This document shows, piece after piece, positions 1 to 7,665 of a stretch of 64,000 nucleotides of DNA (position 1 is the first letter of the stretch; each line of letters opens with the position of its first letter). Source of the DNA: Methylobacterium sp. E-066 (GTDB taxonomy: Bacteria > Pseudomonadota > Alphaproteobacteria > Rhizobiales > Beijerinckiaceae); contig NZ_JAKSYO010000092.1 of assembly GCF_022829635.1 (NCBI RefSeq), positions 87,971 through 151,970 on the forward strand. The letters run 5' to 3'. Made by a program: the position numbers and the translations under genes. The notes beneath the pieces were generated by a model. It had not been told where the DNA came from and ran no database searches. It saw nothing but the letters and a program-made list of their open reading frames with translations.

Positions 1-1286
1 CCCGCCCGGCTTTGCTCAACGCGCTGTTCGCACGCAAGGCGGGTGGCCGCTTCCTGCTGCGCCTCGACGACACCGACGCCGAGCGCTCGACCGAAACCTT
101 CGCCGGGGCGATCCGGGAGGATCTCGCCTGGCTCGGCATCACCTGGGACCTGTTCGCCCGCCAGAGCGACCGCAAGGCCCAGCACGACGCCGCCGCCGAC
201 ACCTTGCGCGCGGCGGGGCGGCTCTATCCCTGCTACGAGACGCAGGAGGAGCTCGAACGCCGGCGCAAGCGCCAGCTCGGCCGTGGGCAGCCGCCGATCT
301 ACGATCGAGCGGCGCTGCAGCTCACCGCGGAGGAGCGCGCCGCCCTGGAGGCCGAGGGCCGCCTGCCGCATTGGCGCTTCCTGCTGGAGGCGCGCACGGT
401 GACCTGGGACGACCTCGTGCGCGGACCGGCCCATGTCGACTGCGCGTCGCTGTCCGACCCGGTGCTGATCCGTGCGGACGGCAGCTACCTCTATACCCTG
501 CCCTCCGTGGTGGACGATGCCGATCTCGGCATCACCCACGTGATCCGCGGCGAGGACCACGTCACCAATACCGGCGTGCAGGTGCAGATCTTCGAGGCTC
601 TGGGCGCCACTGTCCCGGTTTTCGGCCACCACAACCTGCTCACCACCGCGGACGGGGAGGGGCTGTCGAAGCGCCTCGGCCACCTGTCGCTGCGCGGGCT
701 GCGCGAGGCCGGCTACGAGCCTGCCGCCGTTCGCTCGCTGGCCGTGCTCACCGGCTCGGCCGAATCGGTGCGGGCCGTGCCCGATCTCGACACCCTGGCG
801 AGCCTGGTCGATCTCGGCGAGATCTCGCGTGCGCCGGCCCGGTTCGATCCCACGGAGCTCGACGGGCTCAACGCCCGGCTCGTCCACGCCATGCCGTACC
901 CGGAGGTCGCCCCGCGCCTGGCCGATCTCGGCATCCCGCCTGAGACCGCCGAGGCGTTCTGGCTGGCGGTGCAGCCCAATCTCGGCCGCGTCTCGGAGGC
1001 GCGGGACTGGTGGCAGGTCGTGGCCGGCCCGATCACCCCGGTCATCACCGAGGAGGCCGTGATCGCCGCGGCCCGCGAGGCCCTGCCGCCGGAGCCGTTC
1101 GGCGCCGAGACCTGGAAGGCCTGGACCACCGAGATCCGCAGCCGCACCGGCGCCAAGGGGAGGGGCCTGTTCATGCCGCTGCGCCTCGCCCTCACCGGCC
1201 TGGAACACGGGCCGGATCTCGCCGGGCTGCTGCCGCTGATCGGCCGAGACCGGGCGGCACGGCGGCTGGCAGGAGAGGCGGCGTAG
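1..1286 (+). CDS. gltX: Glutamyl-tRNA synthetase, 5' end outside window
   Basis: This class I aminoacyl-tRNA synthetase charges tRNA-Glu with glutamate in the cytoplasm. The open frame already reads [15 protein letters not shown] from base 3, which is the stretch following the HIGH motif in GluRS, so the true start lies to the left of the window. The catalytic fold is clear: [11 protein letters not shown] near base 60, [11 protein letters not shown] near base 540, and the KMSKS-like loop LSKR near base 665. The C-terminal anticodon-binding half is present and the frame closes normally at 1286. About 425 residues are visible and roughly 20 to 30 are missing. Many alphaproteobacteria carry two gltX paralogues; which one this is cannot be told from this fragment. 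It converges on the gene that ends at 1290. Confidence 0.93.
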   Translation, partial: RPALLNALFARKAGGRFLLRLDDTDAERSTETFAGAIREDLAWLGITWDLFARQSDRKAQHDAAADTLRAAGRLYPCYETQEELERRRKRQLGRGQPPIYDRAALQLTAEERAALEAEGRLPHWRFLLEARTVTWDDLVRGPAHVDCASLSDPVLIRADGSYLYTLPSVVDDADLGITHVIRGEDHVTNTGVQVQIFEALGATVPVFGHHNLLTTADGEGLSKRLGHLSLRGLREAGYEPAAVRSLAVLTGSAESVRAVPDLDTLASLVDLGEISRAPARFDPTELDGLNARLVHAMPYPEVAPRLADLGIPPETAEAFWLAVQPNLGRVSEARDWWQVVAGPITPVITEEAVIAAAREALPPEPFGAETWKAWTTEIRSRTGAKGRGLFMPLRLALTGLEHGPDLAGLLPLIGRDRAARRLAGEAA

Positions 1287-1289
1287 CGC

Positions 1290-2675
1290 CTACTCCGCTT
1301 CCTCTTCCTCCAGCCGCGTCACCAGCAGCTTGTCGATGCGGCGGCCGTCGAGATCCACCACCTCGAAGCGCCAGCCGGCGATGTCGCAGGTTTCGCCGGT
1401 CTCCGGCAGGTGCTGGAGCGTCGCGATGACCAGCCCGGCGGCGGTGGCGTAGTCGCGCGAGGGCGGCAGGCGCAGGCCGAGCTGGTCGGCCAGCTCGTCG
1501 GCGGGCATCGATCCGGCGATCAGCCAGGAGCCGTCCGGGCGGCGCACCGCGTCCGGCTCGAGGCTCTCGGAATGGAACGCACCCGCGATGGCGTCGAGGA
1601 TGTCGGCCGGGGTCACGAGCCCGTCGAAATGGCCGTACTCGTCATGCACCAGCGCCATCGGCACGGGCCCCTTGCGCAGGGCGTCCAGGGCATCGAGGGC
1701 GTCCAGGGTATCGGGCAGCACGGGAGCCCGGCGGACATGCGCCCGCAGATCCAGGGGCTCGCCGCGCGACAGCGGTCCGATCAGGTCGCGCACCTGCACG
1801 ACGCCGATCATGGCGTCCGGGCCGCCATCGGCCACCGGCAGGCGGGCATGGGGGCTCGCGAGCAGCCGCTCCCGGATGGTTTCGGGATCGTCCGACAGGT
1901 CGAGCCACACGACCTCGGTGCGCGGGGTCATGACGCCCCGCACCAGCCGGTCACCGAGCCGGAGCACGCCGGAAATCATCGCGCGCTCGCCGCCCTCGAT
2001 GACGCCCGCCGTTTCGGCCTCGGCCACGAGGCTGCGGATCTCCTCCTCGGTGACCGCGCTGGCGCTCTCGGTCTCCTGGCCGATCAGCCGGAACACCGCC
2101 CGGGTCGAGGCGTCGAGCAGCCACACCGCTGGCAGGGCGGCCCGGGCGACGAGCCGCATGCCGGGCGCCACCGCGCAGGCGATCCCCTCCGGGTTGCGCA
2201 GGGCGAGGTGCTTCGGGACCAATTCGCCGATGATCACCGACAGGTAGGTGATCACCCCGATCACCAGGGTGTAGCCCAGCGTGTCGGCCCAGCCCTTCGG
2301 CAGGCCGAGATCGATCAGCGTCAGCGCCAGCCGGTCGCCCAGTGCGGCGCCCGAGACCACGCCGGACAAGATGCCGATCAGGGTGATACCGATCTGGACC
2401 GTGGAGAGGAATCGTCCCGGCTCCTCGGCAAGCGCCAGGGCCGCCTTCGCGCCCGGGCGGCGCGCGTCCGCGTAGGCGCGCAGGCGACTCTTGCGCGATG
2501 AGACCACCGCCAGCTCCGAAAGAGCGAAGACGCCGTTCAGCGCGATCAGCAGGACGACGGTGACGAGCTCGATCAGGCGGGCTTGCAGAGCCGGGGTTCC
2601 GCAACGCGGGCCGGGCTTCCTCTGATGACACGGGCTTTTAACATGGGTGCGGGGCCCGAACCGTTCAACGGCCAA
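1290..2675 (-). CDS. CorC/HlyC-family membrane protein (DUF21-CBS-CBS-CorC_HlyC)
   Basis: The product is an inner-membrane protein of the hemolysin-C/CorC/CNNM type, a family linked to divalent-cation (Mg2+, Co2+) transport or homeostasis. A DUF21 membrane domain covers roughly residues 38-230 (ELVTVVLLIALNGVFALSE opens the first helix). A CBS pair follows at about 245-375, with RGVMTPRTEVVWLD typical of the first CBS, then the C-terminal CorC_HlyC domain. A small LDALDALDAL expansion sits in the second CBS repeat. The start is unresolved: the longest frame begins at a TTG and its first 36 residues are Arg/Pro/Cys-rich and unlike the family. Homologues begin close to LIELVTVV, where only a CTG codon is available. 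The acidic tail EEEEAE ends 3 bases from gltX. Confidence 0.85.
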   Translation of the reverse strand: MAVERFGPRTHVKSPCHQRKPGPRCGTPALQARLIELVTVVLLIALNGVFALSELAVVSSRKSRLRAYADARRPGAKAALALAEEPGRFLSTVQIGITLIGILSGVVSGAALGDRLALTLIDLGLPKGWADTLGYTLVIGVITYLSVIIGELVPKHLALRNPEGIACAVAPGMRLVARAALPAVWLLDASTRAVFRLIGQETESASAVTEEEIRSLVAEAETAGVIEGGERAMISGVLRLGDRLVRGVMTPRTEVVWLDLSDDPETIRERLLASPHARLPVADGGPDAMIGVVQVRDLIGPLSRGEPLDLRAHVRRAPVLPDTLDALDALDALRKGPVPMALVHDEYGHFDGLVTPADILDAIAGAFHSESLEPDAVRRPDGSWLIAGSMPADELADQLGLRLPPSRDYATAAGLVIATLQHLPETGETCDIAGWRFEVVDLDGRRIDKLLVTRLEEEEAE

Positions 2676-2700
2676 GCCTGTGCTGGCGCTTCAGCTCGTG

Positions 2701-2895
2701 CTTGACCGGTCTTTTCGACCCTCGCCCTCATCGTGAGGTGCCCGCGCCGGCGGGCCTTGAAGGAGCCCTCCAGGGAGCGCGCGGGTTCTGGAGGGCTCCT
2801 TCGAGGGCGACGCTGCGCGCCGCCACCTCAGGATGAGGGGGGAGGTTGGGATAATCGTCTTTCGACCGAGATCGCGACGGCCAACAAGGTCTCAG
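2701..2895. repeat. Palindromic repeat family A, copy 1
   Basis: The left arm reads CCCTCATCGTGAGGTG and the right arm CACCTCAGGATGAGGG. Nested inside is a second inverted pair, AGGAGCCCTCCAG / CTGGAGGGCTCCTT. The flanks GACCGGTC (about 2704) and CTTTCGACCGAGATCGCG (about 2859) match the flanks of the copy at 24222-24432, so the unit is about 195 bp, not just the core. Its right end reaches the stop codon of the methyltransferase gene at 2892. Confidence 0.8.
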
Positions 2896-3659
2896 CGCGG
2901 GCGCGCCTCGATCAGCACGGAATCGAGCAAAAAGCTGCCGTCGGCCTCTATGGCAAAATGCGCGGCGACTTCGACCGGCGCCGAGGCCTGGAGGGCGCGG
3001 ATCGCCGCCGCGTTGACCTCCGGCGTCCGCATCCGGGCGATCCAGCTCGCGTATTCCATGCGCGGCCGGCTCGCGAGCGCCTCGCCGGGGACGAAGCCGG
3101 CTATCTCCAGCATCCGGCGCCATTCCGACACACGGTAGTCGCGGACATGCGAGGGATCGCGCAGCAGCTCCACCGCCTGGAGATGCGTGTCGAGCAGCGG
3201 CTCTTCCGGGGCGACGGCATCGCAGACGACCAGCAGGCCTTCCGGCTTCAGCACCCGCCGCGCCTCTGCCAGGGCGGCCGGGACGTCGCGCCAATGGTGG
3301 GCGCTGTAGCGGGTCAGCACCGCATCGAAGGCGGCGTCCGGGAAGGGCAGGGACTCGGCGGCGCCCTGGCGGGTTTCGATCCGGTCGAGGCCGCGCCGCC
3401 CGGCCTCGGCGGTGACCGCGGCCAGCATCTCGGCCGAGAGGTCGTAGGCCGTCACCGCGGCACCGGCCGCGGCGGCCGCGAAGGCGACATGGCCGCCGCC
3501 GCAACCGAGATCGAGCACCCGCGCCCCCGGCAGCCCGCGGACCAGCGCGCCGATCCGGTCGAGATCGGCGCCGGCGGCATGGACCGCGCTTGTCACGTAG
3601 GCCGCGGCCTGGGCGCCGAACTGATCGACGACGTGGCCGGCATGGTTGCGTGCGCTCAT
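2892..3659 (-). CDS. Class I SAM-dependent methyltransferase
   Basis: The protein is a soluble methyltransferase of the Ubi/COQ5 type. Motif I, VLDLGCGGGHVAF, lies near residue 48; the acidic residue after strand 2 is in TAYDLS; the post-I motif is followed by LPFPDAAFDAVLTRYSAHHW, and motif III is VLKPEGLLVVCDAVAPEEP. The start is placed at the ATG at 3657-3659, because GGGGAAGGA lies 6 to 7 bases upstream of it; a longer frame to 3746 has no comparable ribosome site. The length is 255 residues. The substrate cannot be told from the sequence. The last codons fall inside the right edge of a palindromic repeat, so the C-terminus may have been altered by repeat insertion. Confidence 0.85.
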   Translation of the reverse strand: MSARNHAGHVVDQFGAQAAAYVTSAVHAAGADLDRIGALVRGLPGARVLDLGCGGGHVAFAAAAAGAAVTAYDLSAEMLAAVTAEAGRRGLDRIETRQGAAESLPFPDAAFDAVLTRYSAHHWRDVPAALAEARRVLKPEGLLVVCDAVAPEEPLLDTHLQAVELLRDPSHVRDYRVSEWRRMLEIAGFVPGEALASRPRMEYASWIARMRTPEVNAAAIRALQASAPVEVAAHFAIEADGSFLLDSVLIEARPR

Positions 3660-3681
3660 GGGTTCCTTCCCCGGTTCAGGA

Positions 3682-3714
3682 GCATCGTCCTGGCGACCCG
3701 GTTGCGGACGATGC
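3682..3714. repeat. Inverted repeat in the methyltransferase upstream region
   Basis: GCATCGTCC and GGACGATGC form a perfect 9-bp inverted pair separated by 15 bases, about 25 bases before the methyltransferase start. It may be a hairpin in the leader or a relic of the 5618-5662 repeat type, which also has CATC arms. No function is claimed. Confidence 0.45.
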
Positions 3715-3767
3715 GCCGGGCTGGGGCGATCCGCAATCACCGGCATGCCGGGACGTGCGGTCGACCT

Positions 3768-4058
3768 TCACGACAGGGCGCAATCCCAATCCTGCCGGCC
3801 ATGCAGGACGCGAACGACCAGGATGCCCGCCTCATCCTCGACGTAGACGATCATGTGAGCCCTGTAGGGATCGAGCCGCATCGGCGGCGCGAATTCCCGC
3901 CGCTCATGCGCCATACGGGGATTCGCGGCGAGCATCCGGAACGCGTCGAACAGGCCGTCCTGGTAGCGCTCGGCCTGGGCCATGCCGACGCGCAGCGCGC
4001 CCGCTGCGTAGGCCTCGGCGATGTCCTCATCGGCCCGCGGGGACGTCCGAAAGTTCAT
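3768..4058 (-). CDS. parE: ParE/RelE-family toxin
   Basis: This 96-residue protein matches the ParE group of the RelE/ParE toxin superfamily. Members poison DNA gyrase, or cleave mRNA in the RelE branch, when free of their antitoxin. Typical features are the N-terminal MNFRTSPRADEDIAEAYAAG helix, NPRMAHERREF, and the end strands HMIVYVEDEAGILVVRVLHGRQDW. The gene overlaps the upstream antitoxin by 4 bases (ATGA), the usual translational coupling of these pairs. The gyrase target is a family-level expectation, not visible here. Confidence 0.88.
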   Translation of the reverse strand: MNFRTSPRADEDIAEAYAAGALRVGMAQAERYQDGLFDAFRMLAANPRMAHERREFAPPMRLDPYRAHMIVYVEDEAGILVVRVLHGRQDWDCALS

Positions 4059-4306
4059 TTTGCCTGGAGGGCCGCCAATCGCTCCCGTCCGAGTTGGCGG
4101 ATCTCGTCTACCGACCGGCCGCTGATGCCGCTTGCCAGGCCCTCATCGATCAGCCGTTGCAGCTCGCCGATCTTGGCCAGGCGTTCCTGGTCGCGCCGGA
4201 TCAGGTCGCGCACGTAGTCGCTCGCATTGGCGTAGCGGCCCGTGGCGGCCTGTTCCTCGACCCAGGCCTTCATGGGGGCGGGCAACGAGATGTTCATGCT
4301 CGCCAT
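4055..4306 (-). CDS. parD: ParD-family antitoxin
   Basis: This is an 83-residue ribbon-helix-helix antitoxin (CopG/ParD). The N-terminus MASMNISLPAPMKAWVEEQ is the DNA-binding strand and first helix, followed by GRYANASDYVRDLIRRDQ. The charged C-terminal part is expected to bind and neutralise the toxin. The ATG at 4304-4306 is chosen because AAGGAGAGG lies 6 bases upstream. The gene precedes and overlaps the toxin gene by 4 bases. ParD proteins usually repress their own operon; no clear operator palindrome was identified in the short upstream gap. Confidence 0.88.
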   Translation of the reverse strand: MASMNISLPAPMKAWVEEQAATGRYANASDYVRDLIRRDQERLAKIGELQRLIDEGLASGISGRSVDEIRQLGRERLAALQAK

Positions 4307-4386
4307 GCTGGCCTCTCCTTGGGGCAGCATGGCAAAGTTCGGCAAAGACTGTCAAAAAACGCGCGCTCGGCCGTTCTGGATGCGCT

Positions 4387-5595
4387 TCAAACCGTCAGCG
4401 GCGCCAGCCGCGACAGCCGAATCGCGATGGCGAGGGCCAGACCGTAGAGGCCGCCCACGAACAGCACCACGCCGGTCCAGCCGGAATGGGCGAAGAACCA
4501 GCCGCCGGCGGTGCCGAGCACCGAGGAGCCGAGATAGTACAGGCACAGGTAGATCGAGGAGGCCTGCGCCCGGTCGCGCAGGGCCCGCCGCCCGACCCAG
4601 CTGCTCGCCACCGAATGCGCCCCGAAGAAGCCGATGGTCACCACCACGACCCCAGCGACGATCAGCACGAAGTTGTCGGCTGCCGTCATCAGGATGCCGA
4701 CGAGCCCGAGCCCGGTGGCGAGCCACAGCACCCGCCGCCGGCCGAACCGGCTCGCCAGCTCGCCGGTCACGGGGCTGCTCACCATGCCGGCGAGGTAGAC
4801 GGAAAAGATCAGGCCGATCACCGTCTGGCTCAGGGAGAACGGCGGGTCGAGCAGGCGGAAGCCGATATAGTTGTAGATGCAGACGAAGCCGCCCATCAGC
4901 AGGAACGCCTCGGCGAACAGCCAGGGCAGGCCGGCATCGCGGACATGATGGCCGAAGCTGCCCGGCACCTCGCGCCAAGCCATCCGGCGCGGCACGAAGT
5001 TGCGCGCGGGCGGCAGCCAGCGCCAGAACGCGAGCGCGGCGACCAGCGCGAGGCCGCCGATCGTCGCGACCCCGACCCGCCAGTTCACATGGTCGGCCAT
5101 CACCCCGCTGATCAGCCGGCCGGACATGCCCCCCAGCGCGTTGCCGCCGACCAGCAGCCCCATCGACAGGCCGATCGCCTGAGCATCCATCTCCTCCGCG
5201 AGATAGGCCATCGCCACCGCGGGCAGGCCGCTCGCGGTCAGCCCGGACAGCGCCCGCAGGACCAGAAAACCGTGCCAGCTCGGCACCAGGGCTGCCACGA
5301 TGGTCAGAAGAGCGGAGGCGAACAGGGAGGCCAGCATCACCGGCTTGCGGCCCCAGATCTCCGAGAGCGGGCTCACCACCAGCAGCGCCACGGCCAGCAG
5401 GCCGCAGGGCAGCGATAGGGCAAGGCTGCTCTCGGCCGGCGAAACGCCGAATTCATCCGAAAAAATCGGCAGCAGCGGCTGCACCGCGTACAAAACCGCG
5501 AAGGTCGAGAACCCGGCGGCGGCGAGCGCCAGAGCCGTGCGGCGGAAGACCGGCGTGCCCGACCGGATCAGCCGCTCGTTGCCTTCGCTCGCCAT
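4387..5595 (-). CDS. MFS transporter, YnfM-like
   Basis: A 402-residue inner-membrane transporter of the major facilitator superfamily with about 12 predicted helices. The loop 2-3 signature is present as SPLSEIWGRKPVML, and the equivalent second-half loop as GELASRFGRRRVLW. The overall sequence (FAVLYAVQPLLPIFSDEFGVSP at the first helix) resembles the YnfM/arabinose-efflux branch of drug-proton antiporters. The substrate is unknown. It reads away from the TetR gene, with a 45-bp palindromic repeat just upstream of its start. The ATG start is preceded only by a weak GGGACGA. Confidence 0.85.
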   Translation of the reverse strand: MASEGNERLIRSGTPVFRRTALALAAAGFSTFAVLYAVQPLLPIFSDEFGVSPAESSLALSLPCGLLAVALLVVSPLSEIWGRKPVMLASLFASALLTIVAALVPSWHGFLVLRALSGLTASGLPAVAMAYLAEEMDAQAIGLSMGLLVGGNALGGMSGRLISGVMADHVNWRVGVATIGGLALVAALAFWRWLPPARNFVPRRMAWREVPGSFGHHVRDAGLPWLFAEAFLLMGGFVCIYNYIGFRLLDPPFSLSQTVIGLIFSVYLAGMVSSPVTGELASRFGRRRVLWLATGLGLVGILMTAADNFVLIVAGVVVVTIGFFGAHSVASSWVGRRALRDRAQASSIYLCLYYLGSSVLGTAGGWFFAHSGWTGVVLFVGGLYGLALAIAIRLSRLAPLTV

Positions 5596-5617
5596 GCATC
5601 GTCCCGCGTTGCAAAAG

Positions 5618-5662
5618 CATCATCCCGAAAGGTGGTCGCCGGCTTTCGGAAAACGATGATGC
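5618..5662. repeat. Palindromic repeat family F (GCATCATC...GATGATGC)
   Basis: GCATCATCCCGAAAG is answered by CTTTCGGAAAACGATGATGC, giving a two-step stem with loop GTGGTCGCCGG. It lies between the 3' end of the tetR gene and the start of the MFS gene, both on the minus strand, so it could also end tetR transcripts or sit in the MFS leader. Very similar CATCATCCCGAAA palindromes are known as dispersed elements in Hyphomicrobiales (recalled, not searched). Confidence 0.65.
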
Positions 5663-5744
5663 GCCATCAAATGCCTCGATCGGTGGTGGGATGCATGGCG
5701 GCTGGCGTCAACCGCAGGCGGCGCGTCCGCGCCATGCGGGCGGA

Positions 5745-6341
5745 TCAGCCCGGATCGAGGGCGCGCAGAGCCGGGTCGATCAGCGCGCGCAAGTCTGCCC
5801 GCGTCGCCCCGTCCCGCGCCTGGAACGAGATCGCCTGCAAGATGCCGTGATAGAACGCCGCGAGCCGGGGGATGTCCGTGTCCGCGGCCAGTTCCCCGTC
5901 CGCGACGCCACGCCGGAGCCTGTCCGAGACGACTTCGACGGTCCTGCGTCGAGCGCGCATGAGATGTTCGCGCACCGCCTCGTTCGCCGGCAGGCAATTG
6001 ACCACGCCGAGGATCAGCAGGCAGCCGCCGGGCTTCGTCGAGAGCGCGACCTCGACGCTGCCCTCCAGCATCGCGCGAAGGCCGTCCCGGACGGTCGCCG
6101 CCGCGTCGAGCGCCCGCATCTGGGCCGAGCCGACCGTGGCGATGTACAGGTCGATCGCCTCGCGGAACGCCGCCTCCTTCGAGCCGAAGGCCGCGTAGAA
6201 GCTCGGCGGATTCACCCCGATCGCGGCCGTCAGATCGTTGAGCTGCGCACCCTCGTAGCCCTTGGCCCAGAACACCTGCATCAGGCGCTCGAGAGCCTGA
6301 TCGCGGTCGAAGCCGCGGGGCCGTCCTCGCGCGGAAGCCAT
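5745..6341 (-). CDS. TetR-family transcriptional regulator
   Basis: A 198-residue repressor-type regulator. The N-terminal helix-turn-helix spans about residues 10-55 (RDQALERLMQVFWAKGYEGAQLND followed by NPPSFYAAFGSKEAAF). The ligand-binding domain includes KPGGCLLILGVVN, typical of the AcrR-like TetR_C branch. The ATG at 6339-6341 has AAAGG upstream; a longer frame reaches back through the promoter region of the next gene and is rejected. The gene is divergent from an MFS exporter. Two identical-spacing palindromes (TTCTGTA-N8-TAYAGAA) lie between them, one 10 bases before this start, so it most likely represses itself and the exporter. Confidence 0.9.
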   Translation of the reverse strand: MASARGRPRGFDRDQALERLMQVFWAKGYEGAQLNDLTAAIGVNPPSFYAAFGSKEAAFREAIDLYIATVGSAQMRALDAAATVRDGLRAMLEGSVEVALSTKPGGCLLILGVVNCLPANEAVREHLMRARRRTVEVVSDRLRRGVADGELAADTDIPRLAAFYHGILQAISFQARDGATRADLRALIDPALRALDPG

Positions 6342-6350
6342 CGCACACCT

Positions 6351-6372
6351 TTCTGTAGCAAGATTTATAGAA
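6351..6372. promoter_or_regulatory. TetR operator candidate O1, TTCTGTA-N8-TATAGAA
   Basis: This 22-bp imperfect palindrome starts 10 bases upstream of the tetR start codon. It has one mismatch between arms (TATAGAA against the perfect TACAGAA). The same 7-8-7 arrangement recurs at 6407-6428. Confidence 0.75.
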
Positions 6373-6406
6373 TGGCTTGACCATCCGGAGCAAGCTCGCC
6401 TACCCA

Positions 6407-6428
6407 TTCTGTAGTCGAGTTTACAGAA
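6407..6428. promoter_or_regulatory. TetR operator candidate O2, TTCTGTA-N8-TACAGAA
   Basis: A perfect 7-bp inverted pair with an 8-bp spacer, ending 13 bases before the exporter start at 6442. It is 56 bases centre to centre from O1. Its closeness to the start means a bound repressor would block the exporter promoter or its transcript. Confidence 0.78.
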
Positions 6429-6441
6429 ATGGGGGCCGACG

Positions 6442-7656
6442 ATGCGGGCAGCGGAGACAACGGTCGAATCACGGGATGTGACTGGCGCGGTCGAGCCCGG
6501 CGCCGCCACGGTGCCGCCCTGGGTCTATCTCCTGAGCGCGACGATCTTCGTGATCACCACGGCGGAGTTCATGGTCGCCGGGCTGATGCCGTCGCTGGCC
6601 ACGGCCTTCGCGGTCTCCGTCGGCGAGATCGGCAACCTGATCGCGCTGTTCGCCCTCGGCATGACCTTCGGCGGCCCGCTGGTGATCGCCCTGCTGCTGC
6701 GGCTCGGGGTGCCGAACAAGGACGCGCTGCTGTGGCTGCTCGGCGTGTTCCTGATCGCCAGCACGCTCGTCGCCCTGGCGCCGAGCTACGCGGTGATGGC
6801 GCTCGCCCGCACCCTCCAGGGCGTGACCAGCGCCGCCTGCTTCGGGATCGGCCTGACGCTCTGCGCCGAATCGGTTCGGGTCGACCTTCGTGGGCGCGCC
6901 GCCTCCCTGGTCCTGGCCGGGCTGACGATCTCGCCGGTCGTCGGCGTGCCCGCCGCGGCGCTGATCAACGACCTGTTCGGCTGGCGCACCAGCTTCTGGC
7001 TCGTGGTCGGGCTGACGGCCCTGTGCATCGCCATCGTCGGCCCGACGATTCCGAGACCTGCCCGCCGCACGCAGCTCGACCTCGCGTCCGGTCTGGCCGA
7101 CCTGCGCAACGGCCGCCTCTGGGCAGCCTACGCGACCAGCGGGCTGATCATCGGGGCGACCTTCTCGGCTTTCAGCTACGTCACCGCCATCTTCACCGAG
7201 GTCACCGGGCTGGCGCCAAAGCTGATCCCGATCGTGCTGGCGGCCTATGGCGTCGCGACCGTGATCGGGAACCTGATCATCGGCCGGCTGGCGGATCGCC
7301 ATACGATCCCCGTCCTGGCCATCGGCCTCGTTATCCTCGGCGCGGCTCTGGCGAGTTTCGCGGCCTTCCCGACCGACGCGGCCGTCAGCGTCGCTGCGTT
7401 CCTCGTGATCGGCCTGACCGGTGTGTCCCTCAACCCGGCCATGGTCGCCCGGGTGATGCGGGTCGCCCATCCCGGCCCGCTGGTGAACAGCCTCCACGCC
7501 TCGGTGATCACCGCCGGCCTCGCCTTCGGCACCTGGCTCGGCGGCTTGGCGATCGACCGGGGTCACGGCCTCGCGGCCCCGCTCTGGATCGGCGCGGGGC
7601 TCGCGGGGCTCGGGCTGCTCAGCCTGGTCCCGCGCCGGGCGCGGGACCTGACCTGA
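6442..7656 (+). CDS. MFS exporter, DHA1 family (AraJ/NepI-like)
   Basis: A 404-residue, 12-helix major facilitator. ATIFVITTAEFMVAGLMPSLA at helix 1 and the helix 5 motif C region GLTISPVVGVPAAALINDLFGWR mark it as a DHA1-type drug or metabolite proton antiporter (AraJ, NepI, chloramphenicol-exporter branch). It is divergent from a TetR regulator with twin operators in the 100-bp gap, the standard layout of an inducible efflux pump. The inducer and substrate are unknown. The ATG at 6442 is used; an upstream ATG at 6429 is in another frame. The gene converges on the OmpA-like gene ending at 7666. Confidence 0.88.
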   Translation: MRAAETTVESRDVTGAVEPGAATVPPWVYLLSATIFVITTAEFMVAGLMPSLATAFAVSVGEIGNLIALFALGMTFGGPLVIALLLRLGVPNKDALLWLLGVFLIASTLVALAPSYAVMALARTLQGVTSAACFGIGLTLCAESVRVDLRGRAASLVLAGLTISPVVGVPAAALINDLFGWRTSFWLVVGLTALCIAIVGPTIPRPARRTQLDLASGLADLRNGRLWAAYATSGLIIGATFSAFSYVTAIFTEVTGLAPKLIPIVLAAYGVATVIGNLIIGRLADRHTIPVLAIGLVILGAALASFAAFPTDAAVSVAAFLVIGLTGVSLNPAMVARVMRVAHPGPLVNSLHASVITAGLAFGTWLGGLAIDRGHGLAAPLWIGAGLAGLGLLSLVPRRARDLT

Positions 7657-7665
7657 CGGATCCGC

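Noticed and set aside
1..1286. gltX as a truncated pseudogene
   Set aside because: The missing N-terminus is due to the window edge; the frame is open from the first bases and shows the sequence that follows the HIGH motif.
3768..4306. ParDE pair as a sign of a plasmid or genomic island
   Set aside because: Chromosomal ParDE pairs are common, base composition matches the neighbours, and no integrase, tRNA or plasmid gene is nearby.
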